A DNA stretch of 7,726 bases, taken from the NCBI GenBank assembly GCA_015520395.1, contig WAQG01000052.1, forward strand, positions 1 to 7,726, in the 5' to 3' direction. Positions 1 through 6,079 of the stretch are shown in pieces. Source of the stretch: Candidatus Geoarchaeota archaeon. GTDB taxonomy: Archaea > Thermoproteota > Thermoprotei > Gearchaeales > WAQG01. Each line of letters opens with the position of its first letter. Position 1 is the first letter of the stretch. The notes under the pieces were generated by a model that ran no database searches, had not been told where the DNA came from, and was given only the letters and a program-made list of their open reading frames with translations. A program made the translations under genes and the position numbers.

Positions 1-2
1 AT

Positions 3-830
3 GATGCAGACATGCCGTACGGCTATATCGATGTCTCGTTCATCAACGGAGCTGTGAGGCTTTCGGAACACGAGGAGATGGTAAGGCTGCTCAGGAGGAA
101 GTCTAAGCTAGTGGTTGCATTTGGGAGCTGCGCCCATCTCGGTGGGGTGCCGGGGCTGGCAAACCTCTGGAACAAGGAGCACATATTCAGGTATGTTTAT
201 GAGGAGGCGCCAACAGTCGTGAATCCTGAGGGTGTAAAGCCGAGTGAAAGGGTCAGGGTTGGGGAGGGAGATTTAGAGCTCCCATCATTCTGGAATACGG
301 TTAAGGCGCTGGACCAGGTCATAGAGGTTGATTACTACATACCAGGTTGCGCGCCCCCGCCAAGCGTCGTTGAGAACGCGGTTATGACACTATTCAGCGG
401 AAAACTACCCCCAAAGGGCACAGTCCTCGCATCTCAAAGGGCCCTTTGCCATGAATGTCCATTAAACGAGACAAAGCCTGACAAGATCAAGCTTAAGGAA
501 ATCAAGCGGTTCCATGAGGTGGTGCTGGATCCCGAGAAATGCTATCTCTCCCAGGGAGTCCTCTGCATGGGGCCCGTTACTAGAGGCGGCTGCGACTCCC
601 TCTGTATCAAGGGAGGCATGCCTTGCACCGGCTGCTTCGGCCCTCTTGATAATGTTGAGGATCAGGGTGCCAGGGCCGCATCCTTCCTAGCTTCGATAAT
701 AGACTATGAGGACGAGAAGGAGATCGAGAAGGTTATGGAGAAGATAGTGGATCCAGTGGGGTGGTTCTACATGTACTCCCTCCCAAGATCCCTTCTCAGA
801 AGGAGAAATATGGGGGGTGTGGGGGCGTGA
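3..830 (+). CDS. mvhG: [NiFe]-hydrogenase small subunit, MvhG-like (5'-truncated by window edge)
   Basis: The small subunit carries electrons through iron-sulfur clusters between the nickel-iron site of its partner and a cytosolic acceptor. The frame is open to the window edge. The internal ATG at 12 is not the true start, because the N-terminal CxxC that supplies half of the proximal cluster ligands is missing and must lie upstream. Counting from that ATG, the remaining ligands are visible: FGSCAHLGG (Cys40) and PGCAPPP (Cys113) for the proximal cluster, LCHECP (Cys146/Cys149) with Cys177 and Cys185 for the distal one, and Cys194, Cys205 and Cys208 in a PCTGCFGP context for the medial one. 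The CxxC in place of the HxxC of periplasmic enzymes, and a C-terminus near DPVGWFYMYSLP, match remembered MvhG sequences. There is no membrane anchor. It overlaps the large subunit gene by 4 bases, so the two are probably co-translated. The exact hydrogenase group is uncertain without the N-terminus and the upstream genes. Confidence 0.9.
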   Translation, partial: DADMPYGYIDVSFINGAVRLSEHEEMVRLLRRKSKLVVAFGSCAHLGGVPGLANLWNKEHIFRYVYEEAPTVVNPEGVKPSERVRVGEGDLELPSFWNTVKALDQVIEVDYYIPGCAPPPSVVENAVMTLFSGKLPPKGTVLASQRALCHECPLNETKPDKIKLKEIKRFHEVVLDPEKCYLSQGVLCMGPVTRGGCDSLCIKGGMPCTGCFGPLDNVEDQGARAASFLASIIDYEDEKEIEKVMEKIVDPVGWFYMYSLPRSLLRRRNMGGVGA

Positions 831-2290
831 GTCGGGAGATAATCATAGATCCGATAACCAGGCTTGAGGGGCATGGAAAGATAGTGATCTTTCTGGACGA
901 GGCGGGCAATGCGAAAAAGGCGTATTTCCAGGTGCCTGAGCTTAGAGGCTTTGAGAAGTTCCTCGTCGGCAGGGCTGTAGAATATGCTCCACAGATAACC
1001 TCAAGAATTTGCGGTGTTTGCCCATGGGCGCACCACACGGCCGCTACTAAGGCCCTAGATGATCTTTACAAAGTAGAGCCACCACCAGCCGCTAAAATGA
1101 TCCGGGAGCTGACCTACAACATCTTCATGTTGGAGGATCATGCACTTCACGTATTTTATCTAGGTGGGCCTGACTTTATAGTTGGCCCGAGGGCCCCGAA
1201 GGCTGAGCGGAACATACTTGGAGTAATAAAGAAGGTTGGCTTAGAGACGGCAAGACAGGTCATATCGATGAGACGGGAGCTCAGGGAGATCCAGACCGAG
1301 ATAGGAGGTAAGGTTGTGCATCCGGTCTTTGGGGTGCCCGGTGGCGTGGTTAAAGGCATCTCTAAGGAGCTGCAGGAAAGGATAATTAAAGTTGCCAACA
1401 AAGGCGTTCAGTTCGCTAAGTTCACCTTAGAGCTGTTTAAGAAGCTAGTCCTCTCGAACAAGGAGTACCTAGATCTGATAACATCCGACACTTACACACA
1501 TAGAACCTACTACATGGGCCTCGTAGACGAGAATAACCACGTAAACTTCTATGACGGTAAGATAAGGATTGTTGATCCCAGCGGCAACGAATACGCCAAG
1601 TTCGACGTCCACGACTACCTTAAATACCTGGCTGAGCACGTCGAGCCCTGGACATATGTACGGTTCACCTACCTCAGGCCCGTTGGATGGAAGGGGTTTG
1701 TCGACGGGCCTGAAAGCGGAATACTATGTGTCGCACCCTTAGGTCGTTTGAACGCCGCCGACGGCATGGCGACCCCGCTGGCTCAGGAAGCCTACGAAGA
1801 GTTCTACGAGACCCTCGGAGGCAAGCCCGTCCACCACACCCTAGCGACTCACTGGGCTAGAATAATAGAGATGATCTATGCGGCGGAAAGGATGAGGGAG
1901 CTTGCTGAGAACCCCGAGATAACAAGCAAGCATATTAGGAACCTCCCCACAGAAACTCCGGACGTAGGGATAGGTGTTGTGGAGGCGCCAAGAGGCATAC
2001 TTATTCATCATTACGAGACGGACGAGCGTGGAGTGATAAAGAAGGCAAATCTAATAGTGGCCACTCAGAACAATGCTGCCAGAATAGCTCTATCTGTCGA
2101 CAAGGCGGCGAGAAGCCTTATAAGGGAAGGAAAAATCGATGATGGGCTGCTCAACATGGTTGAAATGGCGTTCAGAGCCTATGACCCATGCCACGCATGC
2201 GCAACCCACTCACTTCCAGGGCAAATCCCCCTGCTCTTCGAGCTCAGAGGCATGGATGGAAAGATCATAAAGACACTGCGCTACCCATAA
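827..2290 (+). CDS. mvhA: [NiFe]-hydrogenase large (catalytic) subunit, MvhA-like
   Basis: This 487-residue protein holds the Ni-Fe centre that splits or forms H2. Near the N-terminus is RLEGHGK with the conserved Glu14. The L1 motif RICGVCPWAHH gives Cys62 and Cys65 as metal ligands. The L2 motif DPCHACATH gives Cys455 and Cys458. The middle and C-terminal blocks (YLAEHVEPW, PLGRLNAADG, VGIGVVEAPRG) agree with methanogen MvhA. After His461 come 26 more residues, the usual extension removed by an endopeptidase once nickel is inserted. No such protease is encoded here. I chose the GTG at 827, which overlaps the small subunit stop (GTGA), because the fold begins there with REIIIDPITRLEG; a longer frame from 761 adds only unrelated residues. 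The G-rich stretch 812-819 is the likely ribosome-binding site. Length is normal and the gene looks intact. Group 3c-like is inferred from sequence resemblance; another cytosolic group 3 class is possible. Confidence 0.93.
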   Translation: MSREIIIDPITRLEGHGKIVIFLDEAGNAKKAYFQVPELRGFEKFLVGRAVEYAPQITSRICGVCPWAHHTAATKALDDLYKVEPPPAAKMIRELTYNIFMLEDHALHVFYLGGPDFIVGPRAPKAERNILGVIKKVGLETARQVISMRRELREIQTEIGGKVVHPVFGVPGGVVKGISKELQERIIKVANKGVQFAKFTLELFKKLVLSNKEYLDLITSDTYTHRTYYMGLVDENNHVNFYDGKIRIVDPSGNEYAKFDVHDYLKYLAEHVEPWTYVRFTYLRPVGWKGFVDGPESGILCVAPLGRLNAADGMATPLAQEAYEEFYETLGGKPVHHTLATHWARIIEMIYAAERMRELAENPEITSKHIRNLPTETPDVGIGVVEAPRGILIHHYETDERGVIKKANLIVATQNNAARIALSVDKAARSLIREGKIDDGLLNMVEMAFRAYDPCHACATHSLPGQIPLLFELRGMDGKIIKTLRYP

Positions 2291-2298
2291 CCAAAAAC

Positions 2299-2330
2299 CT
2301 TTCTTTTGACTTCTCCTTACCGTTTTTACT
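2299..2330 (+). terminator. T-rich terminator after the hydrogenase genes
   Basis: Starting nine bases after the large subunit stop, the plus strand has repeated T-runs (CTTTCTTTTG, then CTTCTCCTTAC, then GTTTTTAC) with no clear hairpin. This is the usual look of archaeal transcription termination. It suggests the hydrogenase message ends here, before the sdh promoter region. Confidence 0.55.
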
Positions 2331-2366
2331 TGTTATGCATTAAGAATAGTTATTGGTCGGTGTCAC

Positions 2367-2374
2367 GTATATAC
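2367..2374 (+). promoter_or_regulatory. Upstream TATA-like element GTATATAC before sdhA
   Basis: GTATATAC is a perfect 8-base palindrome and matches the archaeal box A consensus loosely. Transcription from it would start near 2397, inside the second TATA-like element 28 bases downstream. It may be an alternative promoter, or part of a regulator site, since it shares GTATATA with that second element. Which of the two is used cannot be decided from sequence. Confidence 0.4.
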
Positions 2375-2388
2375 AATGCGGCTCATGT

Positions 2389-2410
2389 TGTGATGTATAT
2401 AGATTTCACA
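2389..2410 (+). promoter_or_regulatory. sdh operon TATA box enclosed by an inverted repeat (possible operator)
   Basis: The arms TGTGA (2389-2393) and TCACA (2406-2410) are perfect inverted repeats separated by 12 bases, and the spacer contains GTATATA (2395-2401), a good box A. The expected transcription start is near 2424, giving a leader of about 48 bases before the chosen sdhA start, consistent with the Shine-Dalgarno site there. A dimeric regulator bound to the arms would compete with TBP. That role is inferred; five-base arms can arise by chance. Confidence 0.45.
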
Positions 2411-2471
2411 CCTCGAAGGTCGTAAAACATTAAAGTCTGTGGCAGGCATATACCTGGTGGTGGTTACAGTG

Positions 2472-4205
2472 GTGGAAGTGATAACCCATGACCTGTTAGT
2501 GATAGGCTCAGGGATTGCGGGGCTGAGGGCGGCGCTTGAGGCTTCGAGGGTGAGTGGCGGCAAGATCGATGTGGCTATAATCTCAAAAGTTCACCTTATG
2601 AGGAGTCATTCGGTCTGCGCGGAGGGAGGTACCGCCGCTGTTCTTCGCCCCGAGGAGGGAGACAGCTTTGAGCTTCATATGTGGGATACTGTTAAGGGGG
2701 CCGACTTCCTGGCCGACCAGGACGCCGTTGAAAGGTTTGTTAAGCTGTGTCCTGAGGAGATAAGGCTGTTGGATCGGTGGGGCATGCCTTGGAGCAGGCG
2801 TTCGGATGGAAGGATAGCTCAGAGGAGGTTTGGTGGGCACAGCTTTCCCAGGGCCACATATGCAGCTGATAAAACGGGGTTCTTCGAGATGCAGACGCTC
2901 TACGATACTCTGCTGAAGTATGATAACTGGAGTAGGTATGACGAATGGTTTGTTACGTCAATAATAGTGGAGGATGACCAGTTCATGGGCCTGACGGCTA
3001 TCGAGATGAAGACCGGCGACTTCTACCTCTTCAGGGCTAAGGCTGCCATAATAGCGACCGGTGGGGCTGGCAGGATATATACCTTTACGACGAACTCAAG
3101 GATAGTTACCGGCGACGGGATGGCTATGGCCTACCGCGCCGGGATCCCCCTAAAAGACATGGAGTTCTTCCAGTTCCACCCAACAGGGCTCGTTCCCTCC
3201 GGCATACTGATCTCCGAGGCTGCGAGGGGCGAGGGAGGCTACTTGAAGAACAACAAGGGTGAGAGGTTCATGGCCAAATATGCCCCGGAGAGGATGGAGC
3301 TTGCCCCTAGGGATATCGTTTCCAGAAGCATGATGCGGGAGATAATTGAGGGCAGGGGGTTTGAAGGGCCTATGGGGCTAGGCTACCTCCACCTAGATCT
3401 AACCCACCTAGGGGCCGAAAAGATCTATGAAAGGCTACCACTCATCAGAGAGGTCTCAATGAAGTATGCTGGCGTTGACCCGGTCGAGGAACCGATCCCT
3501 GTGAGGCCAGCCGCCCATTACTCAATGGGAGGAATACATGTGAATATCGATGGCCAGGTCCTGATGGCTGATGGAAGGCCAGTGAAAGGGCTTTGGGCTG
3601 CTGGAGAGGTAACATCGGTGAGCATCCATGGCGCAAACAGGCTAGGCACAAATAGCACTGCGGAATGCCTTGTTTATGGTCGTATAACCGGGGCGGAGGC
3701 GGCTAAGTATATTATGGGAGGAGCAGAGCTTCCAAGCACTCCTAAGGATGCGGCGGAGAGGGAGGAGAAGCGTATATTCGACGTTATACTAAAGACGGAG
3801 AATGGCGAGAATCCGTTTGACATTGCTTGGGAGCTTAGAAAGACTATGGACAAGTATGTCGGCATATTTAGGGATGAGGAGGGCCTGAAGACAGCTGTGA
3901 AAAGGATAAGGGAGCTGAAGGAGCGCTATAAGAAGGTTACGGTTGTTGATAAGGGTAGGAGCTATAACATGAACCTGATAGCAACCCTCGAGACTGGGAA
4001 CATGCTTGATGTTGGGGAAGTGATGGCAGTCTCGGCGCTCGCGAGGACCGAGTCGAGGGGCGCCCATGCTAGAACGGACTACCCGGAGAGGGACGATGAC
4101 AACTGGCTTAAGCATACCCTGGCCCTCTACACCCCTGAGGGGCCGAGGCTAACCTACATACCTGTGGTGATCAAGAGGTGGAAGCCTATTGTTAGGAAGT
4201 ATTAG
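2472..4205 (+). CDS. sdhA: Succinate dehydrogenase/fumarate reductase flavoprotein subunit
   Basis: The protein (577 residues) oxidises succinate to fumarate, or runs in reverse, on the cytosolic face of the membrane complex. The FAD Rossmann motif VIGSGIAGLRAAL lies at residues 10-22. His46 in SHSVCAEGG is where the family attaches FAD covalently. Catalytic-site signatures are all present: HPTG (His236), SEAARGEGG (Glu249), RDIVSR (Arg280), RPAAHYSMGGI (His349) and GANRLGTNS (Arg390). The C-terminal SRGAHARTDYPERDDDNW block is typical. I prefer the GTG at 2472 because GGTGGTGGTT (2456-2465) lies six bases upstream and the protein then begins MEVITHDLLVIGSG, as homologues do. GTG at 2469, or a longer frame from 2439, is possible but would put the Shine-Dalgarno too close or inside the gene. 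It is the first gene of a four-gene operon. SDH and FRD cannot be told apart from this subunit. Confidence 0.96.
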   Translation: MEVITHDLLVIGSGIAGLRAALEASRVSGGKIDVAIISKVHLMRSHSVCAEGGTAAVLRPEEGDSFELHMWDTVKGADFLADQDAVERFVKLCPEEIRLLDRWGMPWSRRSDGRIAQRRFGGHSFPRATYAADKTGFFEMQTLYDTLLKYDNWSRYDEWFVTSIIVEDDQFMGLTAIEMKTGDFYLFRAKAAIIATGGAGRIYTFTTNSRIVTGDGMAMAYRAGIPLKDMEFFQFHPTGLVPSGILISEAARGEGGYLKNNKGERFMAKYAPERMELAPRDIVSRSMMREIIEGRGFEGPMGLGYLHLDLTHLGAEKIYERLPLIREVSMKYAGVDPVEEPIPVRPAAHYSMGGIHVNIDGQVLMADGRPVKGLWAAGEVTSVSIHGANRLGTNSTAECLVYGRITGAEAAKYIMGGAELPSTPKDAAEREEKRIFDVILKTENGENPFDIAWELRKTMDKYVGIFRDEEGLKTAVKRIRELKERYKKVTVVDKGRSYNMNLIATLETGNMLDVGEVMAVSALARTESRGAHARTDYPERDDDNWLKHTLALYTPEGPRLTYIPVVIKRWKPIVRKY

Positions 4206-4211
4206 GAGGTG
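4205..4211 (+). promoter_or_regulatory. Ribosome-binding site that sets the sdhC start
   Basis: GGAGGTG is a near-perfect match to the archaeal anti-Shine-Dalgarno. Its first base is the last base of the sdhA stop codon. It lies six bases before the GTG at 4218. The earlier GTG codons at 4209 and 4212 overlap or abut the site, so they are unlikely starts. Confidence 0.7.
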
Positions 4212-4217
4212 GTGTTT

Positions 4218-4676
4218 GTGGCGAAGGTTCGTGAGGTGAGGAATAGGAGGGGGCTCCTCGGGTGGCTCAACCCAACCAAGTTTAACCTGGAGAGGTGGGC
4301 GTACACACTTCACAGGGTCACCGGGTTCATAGTGGCGGTGTACTTTTACATGCACGTGGTTGTCACAGGGTTTAGGGCTGGTGGGAGGGAGGTCTGGGAA
4401 TCCATAATGGCAACACTCAGCAACCCGTTGGTGCATCCCCTGGAGCTCATAGTGTGGGGTTCCCTATTCTACCATGGCCTTAACGGCATAAGGTTGACGC
4501 TGGCAGAGCTAGGCCTCATAGTAGGAAAGCCCAGCAGGCCGATCTACCCCTACAAGCCGACGTCCCTGGGCAAGACTCAGAGGGCTGTCCTTTTCCTAGT
4601 GATGATAATGGCTGTAATCCTGATCATACTCGCAGGCGTAGAGATGTTTATTCTGCCAGCCGGGGGTGGTGGCTGA
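4218..4676 (+). CDS. sdhC: Succinate dehydrogenase membrane anchor, cytochrome b subunit C
   Basis: This 152-residue protein is one of two membrane anchors that bind haem b and quinone and hold SdhAB at the membrane. Three hydrophobic helices are visible: about residues 29-52, 75-101 and 123-147. The first has LHRVTG (His32, Arg33), matching the LHRxSG quinone-site region of the SdhC family, and a second histidine (His46) 14 residues later. The second helix has YHGLNGIR, equivalent to the haem-ligand HxxxGIRH motif, with His86 as the expected axial ligand. The GTG at 4218 was chosen by its Shine-Dalgarno spacing. The gene follows sdhA by 12 bases and its stop overlaps the sdhD ATG by one base. 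The helix-loop layout and histidines mirror SdhD, so the two may share an ancestor. It lacks the cysteine-rich CCG motifs of the Sulfolobus-type SdhE anchor. Confidence 0.88.
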   Translation: MAKVREVRNRRGLLGWLNPTKFNLERWAYTLHRVTGFIVAVYFYMHVVVTGFRAGGREVWESIMATLSNPLVHPLELIVWGSLFYHGLNGIRLTLAELGLIVGKPSRPIYPYKPTSLGKTQRAVLFLVMIMAVILIILAGVEMFILPAGGGG

Positions 4677-5035
4677 TGCGTGAGTCGACTCTTTGGCTTC
4701 TCCATATAATTACCGGATTGCTGCTTGTGCTCTTCTTTGCAGTACACCTCGCCGAGTTCTCCGCTCTGGTTGGGGGGGCGGGCTATGAAGAGGGGTTAAC
4801 ATACACGCTCCTATCCGAAAGGGCCCAAAACATCCTCTACACGGTGTTCTACATAGTCTTCCTGGCAACGGTTACTTATCATGCAAACTATGGCTTAAGG
4901 GTCTTGCTCATCGAGTGGCTTGGGGGAAGGTGGGAAAAGGCCATTAACATACTTCTAATACTGCTGGGGCTTGCGGCGGTTCTCTATGGGAGCTACGTCA
5001 CAATAACATTTCATCTAATGAGTGTGGGGGTGTGA
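4676..5035 (+). CDS. sdhD: Succinate dehydrogenase membrane anchor subunit D
   Basis: The second anchor, 119 residues, has three predicted membrane helices at about residues 5-27, 51-80 and 89-113. Helix one has LHIITG (His10) and VHLAEF (His24), 14 residues apart. Helix two has YHANYGLR, where His69 fits the haem ligand of the SdhD family. The start is the ATG overlapping the sdhC stop by one base (TGATG), a normal coupling arrangement, with a G-rich GGGGGTGGTGG stretch just upstream as ribosome-binding site. The downstream sdhB start lies four bases after this stop. Identity as SdhD rather than a second SdhC copy rests on gene position and small size; sequence similarity to the preceding anchor is clear by eye in the histidine motifs. 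Function as part of the quinone-reacting anchor is well supported by the operon. Confidence 0.82.
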   Translation: MRESTLWLLHIITGLLLVLFFAVHLAEFSALVGGAGYEEGLTYTLLSERAQNILYTVFYIVFLATVTYHANYGLRVLLIEWLGGRWEKAINILLILLGLAAVLYGSYVTITFHLMSVGV

Positions 5036-5039
5036 GCGT

Positions 5040-5885
5040 ATGGCCGTGACAAAGGTTGTTGAGAAAGAGAAGGAGGTTACGATAACCTTTAGAATACAGC
5101 GGTATATGCCTGAGAAGGATGAGAAGCCCTACTTCAAAGAGTATAAGATTCCCATCACGAGGGGCATGACCATTCTTGATGCAATCGCCTATATACAGGA
5201 GAGGGTTGACAACACGCTGAGTTTCAGGGCATCCTGCAGGATGGGGATATGTGGCTCCTGCGGCCTCCTGGTCAATGGCATTCCTAGACTCGCATGCCAG
5301 ACCCAGGTTCTCCAGCTGAACACCACAGTGGTCGAGCTACGTCCGCTCCCCAACTTCCCAATAGTGAAGGATCTGATCGTTGATTTTACCGGCTTCTTCG
5401 AGAAGCACAGGTCGATAAAGCCATACATAATACGCCCCGATGTAAGCGACTTAAGCGACCTGGACAAGGAGTACATACAGAGCCCTGAGGAGCACCTGAT
5501 GTACCTTCAGTTCTCCTACTGTATAAAATGTGGGCTATGCTACTCCGCATGCCCAACAACCTATACCGACGAGCTGTTCCTAGGGCCCCAGGCGCTGACA
5601 CAGGCATACAGGTATAGCGCCGACACGAGGGACAACGGAATCGAGGAAAGGCTACTTATAGTGGACAACCCCCACGGCTGCTGGAGGTGCCACTTCGCAG
5701 GAGCATGCACGATGGTCTGCCCAAGGGGCGTTGACCCAGCCCTGGCAATACAGCTGTTAAAGAAGGAAATCGCAGCCAGGCGGTTCGGCGCAAAGCCTAG
5801 GAGGGAGCTTGCAAAGCTCGCGCCACCACCAAAGGAGGCTAAGCCGAGGCCCAATATACCAAAGCCACCGCCACCATCGGTATAG
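5040..5885 (+). CDS. sdhB: Succinate dehydrogenase/fumarate reductase iron-sulfur subunit
   Basis: This 281-residue subunit passes electrons from the flavin to the membrane anchor through three clusters. The [2Fe-2S] ligands are Cys66, Cys71, Cys74 (CRMGICGSC) and Cys86. The C-terminal ferredoxin half has CIKCGLCYSACP (Cys161, 164, 167, 171) and CHFAGACTMVCPRG (Cys217, 223, 227). By family rules the first three cysteines plus Cys227 bind [4Fe-4S], and Cys171, 217 and 223 bind [3Fe-4S]. Ala at position 220 sits where an extra cysteine would convert the latter to [4Fe-4S], so the standard centre set is expected. An additional Cys214 lies just upstream. The C-terminus is a Lys/Pro-rich tail (about residues 246-281), longer than in well-studied homologues. 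I chose the ATG at 5040, preceded by GGGGGTGTGA; the frame also runs up to a GTG at 5022 inside sdhD, which is less likely. It is the last gene of the operon. Confidence 0.95.
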   Translation: MAVTKVVEKEKEVTITFRIQRYMPEKDEKPYFKEYKIPITRGMTILDAIAYIQERVDNTLSFRASCRMGICGSCGLLVNGIPRLACQTQVLQLNTTVVELRPLPNFPIVKDLIVDFTGFFEKHRSIKPYIIRPDVSDLSDLDKEYIQSPEEHLMYLQFSYCIKCGLCYSACPTTYTDELFLGPQALTQAYRYSADTRDNGIEERLLIVDNPHGCWRCHFAGACTMVCPRGVDPALAIQLLKKEIAARRFGAKPRRELAKLAPPPKEAKPRPNIPKPPPPSV

Positions 5886-5904
5886 CCCCCGACAAACAAC
5901 ACAC

Positions 5905-5909
5905 TTTTT
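5905..5909 (+). terminator. T-run terminator after sdhB
   Basis: A run of five T residues followed by a pyrimidine-rich stretch lies 20 bases after the sdhB stop and about 60 bases before the tRNA. It fits a simple archaeal oligo-T terminator. No convincing stem-loop precedes it. Confidence 0.4.
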
Positions 5910-5924
5910 CTACCCCCTATCCTT

Positions 5925-5941
5925 AGGAAAGGGTTTTTAGG
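5925..5941 (+). promoter_or_regulatory. Promoter of the tRNA-Thr gene
   Basis: AGGAAAGGG (BRE-like, purine-rich) is followed by TTTTTAGG (5934-5941), a plausible box A. With the usual spacing, transcription would begin around 5963, a few bases before the mature tRNA 5' end, as is common for archaeal tRNA genes. Confidence 0.5.
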
Positions 5942-5967
5942 CAATATTGCCATATCTTCATGGCGGG

Positions 5968-6043
5968 GCCCCGGTAGCCTAGAGGTTAGGGCGGCCGCCT
6001 TGTAAGCGGCAGGTCGCGGGTTCGAATCCCGCCCGGGGCTCCA
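5968..6043 (+). tRNA. tRNA-Thr(UGU), 76 nt with encoded CCA
   Basis: The sequence folds into a full cloverleaf. The acceptor stem GCCCCGG/CCGGGGC is seven perfect pairs. The D stem is GCCT/GGGC with the conserved GG in its loop. The anticodon stem GCCGC/GCGGC encloses the loop CTTGTAA, which gives anticodon UGU. The variable loop is AGGTC. The T stem GCGGG/CCCGC encloses TTCGAAT. The discriminator is U73 and CCA is encoded at 6041-6043. No intron is present. All paired positions are G:C apart from one G:U in the D stem, which points to growth at high temperature. It reads threonine ACA and, by wobble, ACG codons. Confidence 0.97.
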
Positions 6044-6046
6044 AAT

Positions 6047-6061
6047 CTTTATATTTGTTTT
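6047..6061 (+). promoter_or_regulatory. TATA element/T-rich trailer between tRNA and the 6080 gene
   Basis: CTTTATATTT (6047-6056) starts four bases after the tRNA CCA and matches archaeal box A. A start about 26 bases from its centre falls at 6078-6080, the GTG of the next gene, which predicts a leaderless mRNA. The same T-rich stretch, ending in GTTTT, may also terminate the tRNA transcript. Confidence 0.5.
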
Positions 6062-6079
6062 GCTCCCTGTCTTCTTTGA

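Noticed and set aside
12..14. ATG at 12 as the true start of the hydrogenase small subunit
   Set aside because: The frame is open to the window edge and the essential N-terminal CxxC cluster ligands are absent, so this is an internal methionine.
761..826. Possible N-terminal extension of the hydrogenase large subunit starting at 761
   Set aside because: The added 22 residues resemble no hydrogenase N-terminus and lie entirely inside the small subunit gene. The GTG at 827 overlaps the upstream stop in a standard coupled arrangement and starts the recognisable fold.
2439..2471. Longer sdhA start at GTG 2439
   Set aside because: It would put the Shine-Dalgarno GGTGGTGGTT inside the gene and add a hydrophobic stretch not seen before the FAD motif in this family. 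It is not a convincing signal peptide for a cytosolic-facing subunit.
2363..2563. 66-residue minus-strand open frame across the sdh promoter
   Set aside because: It overlaps the sdhA 5' end, has no recognisable domain or ribosome-binding site, and its residue pattern is what antisense of GC-rich coding DNA gives.
3789..4115. 108-residue minus-strand open frame inside sdhA
   Set aside because: Antisense shadow of a well-conserved coding region; no start signal and no family resemblance.
5214..5223. Possible conversion of SdhB to an all-[4Fe-4S] Sulfolobus-type iron-sulfur subunit because of the extra cysteine (Cys214)
   Set aside because: The extra cysteine precedes Cys217 (near 5680-5690) and is not at the position that would complete the third cluster, which is Ala220. 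The standard [3Fe-4S] centre is therefore expected. The coordinates given here mark only part of the subunit gene.
5561..5953. 130-residue minus-strand open frame over the end of sdhB
   Set aside because: Its Gly-rich stretch is simply the complement of the SdhB proline-rich tail, and the frame lies antisense to conserved cluster motifs.
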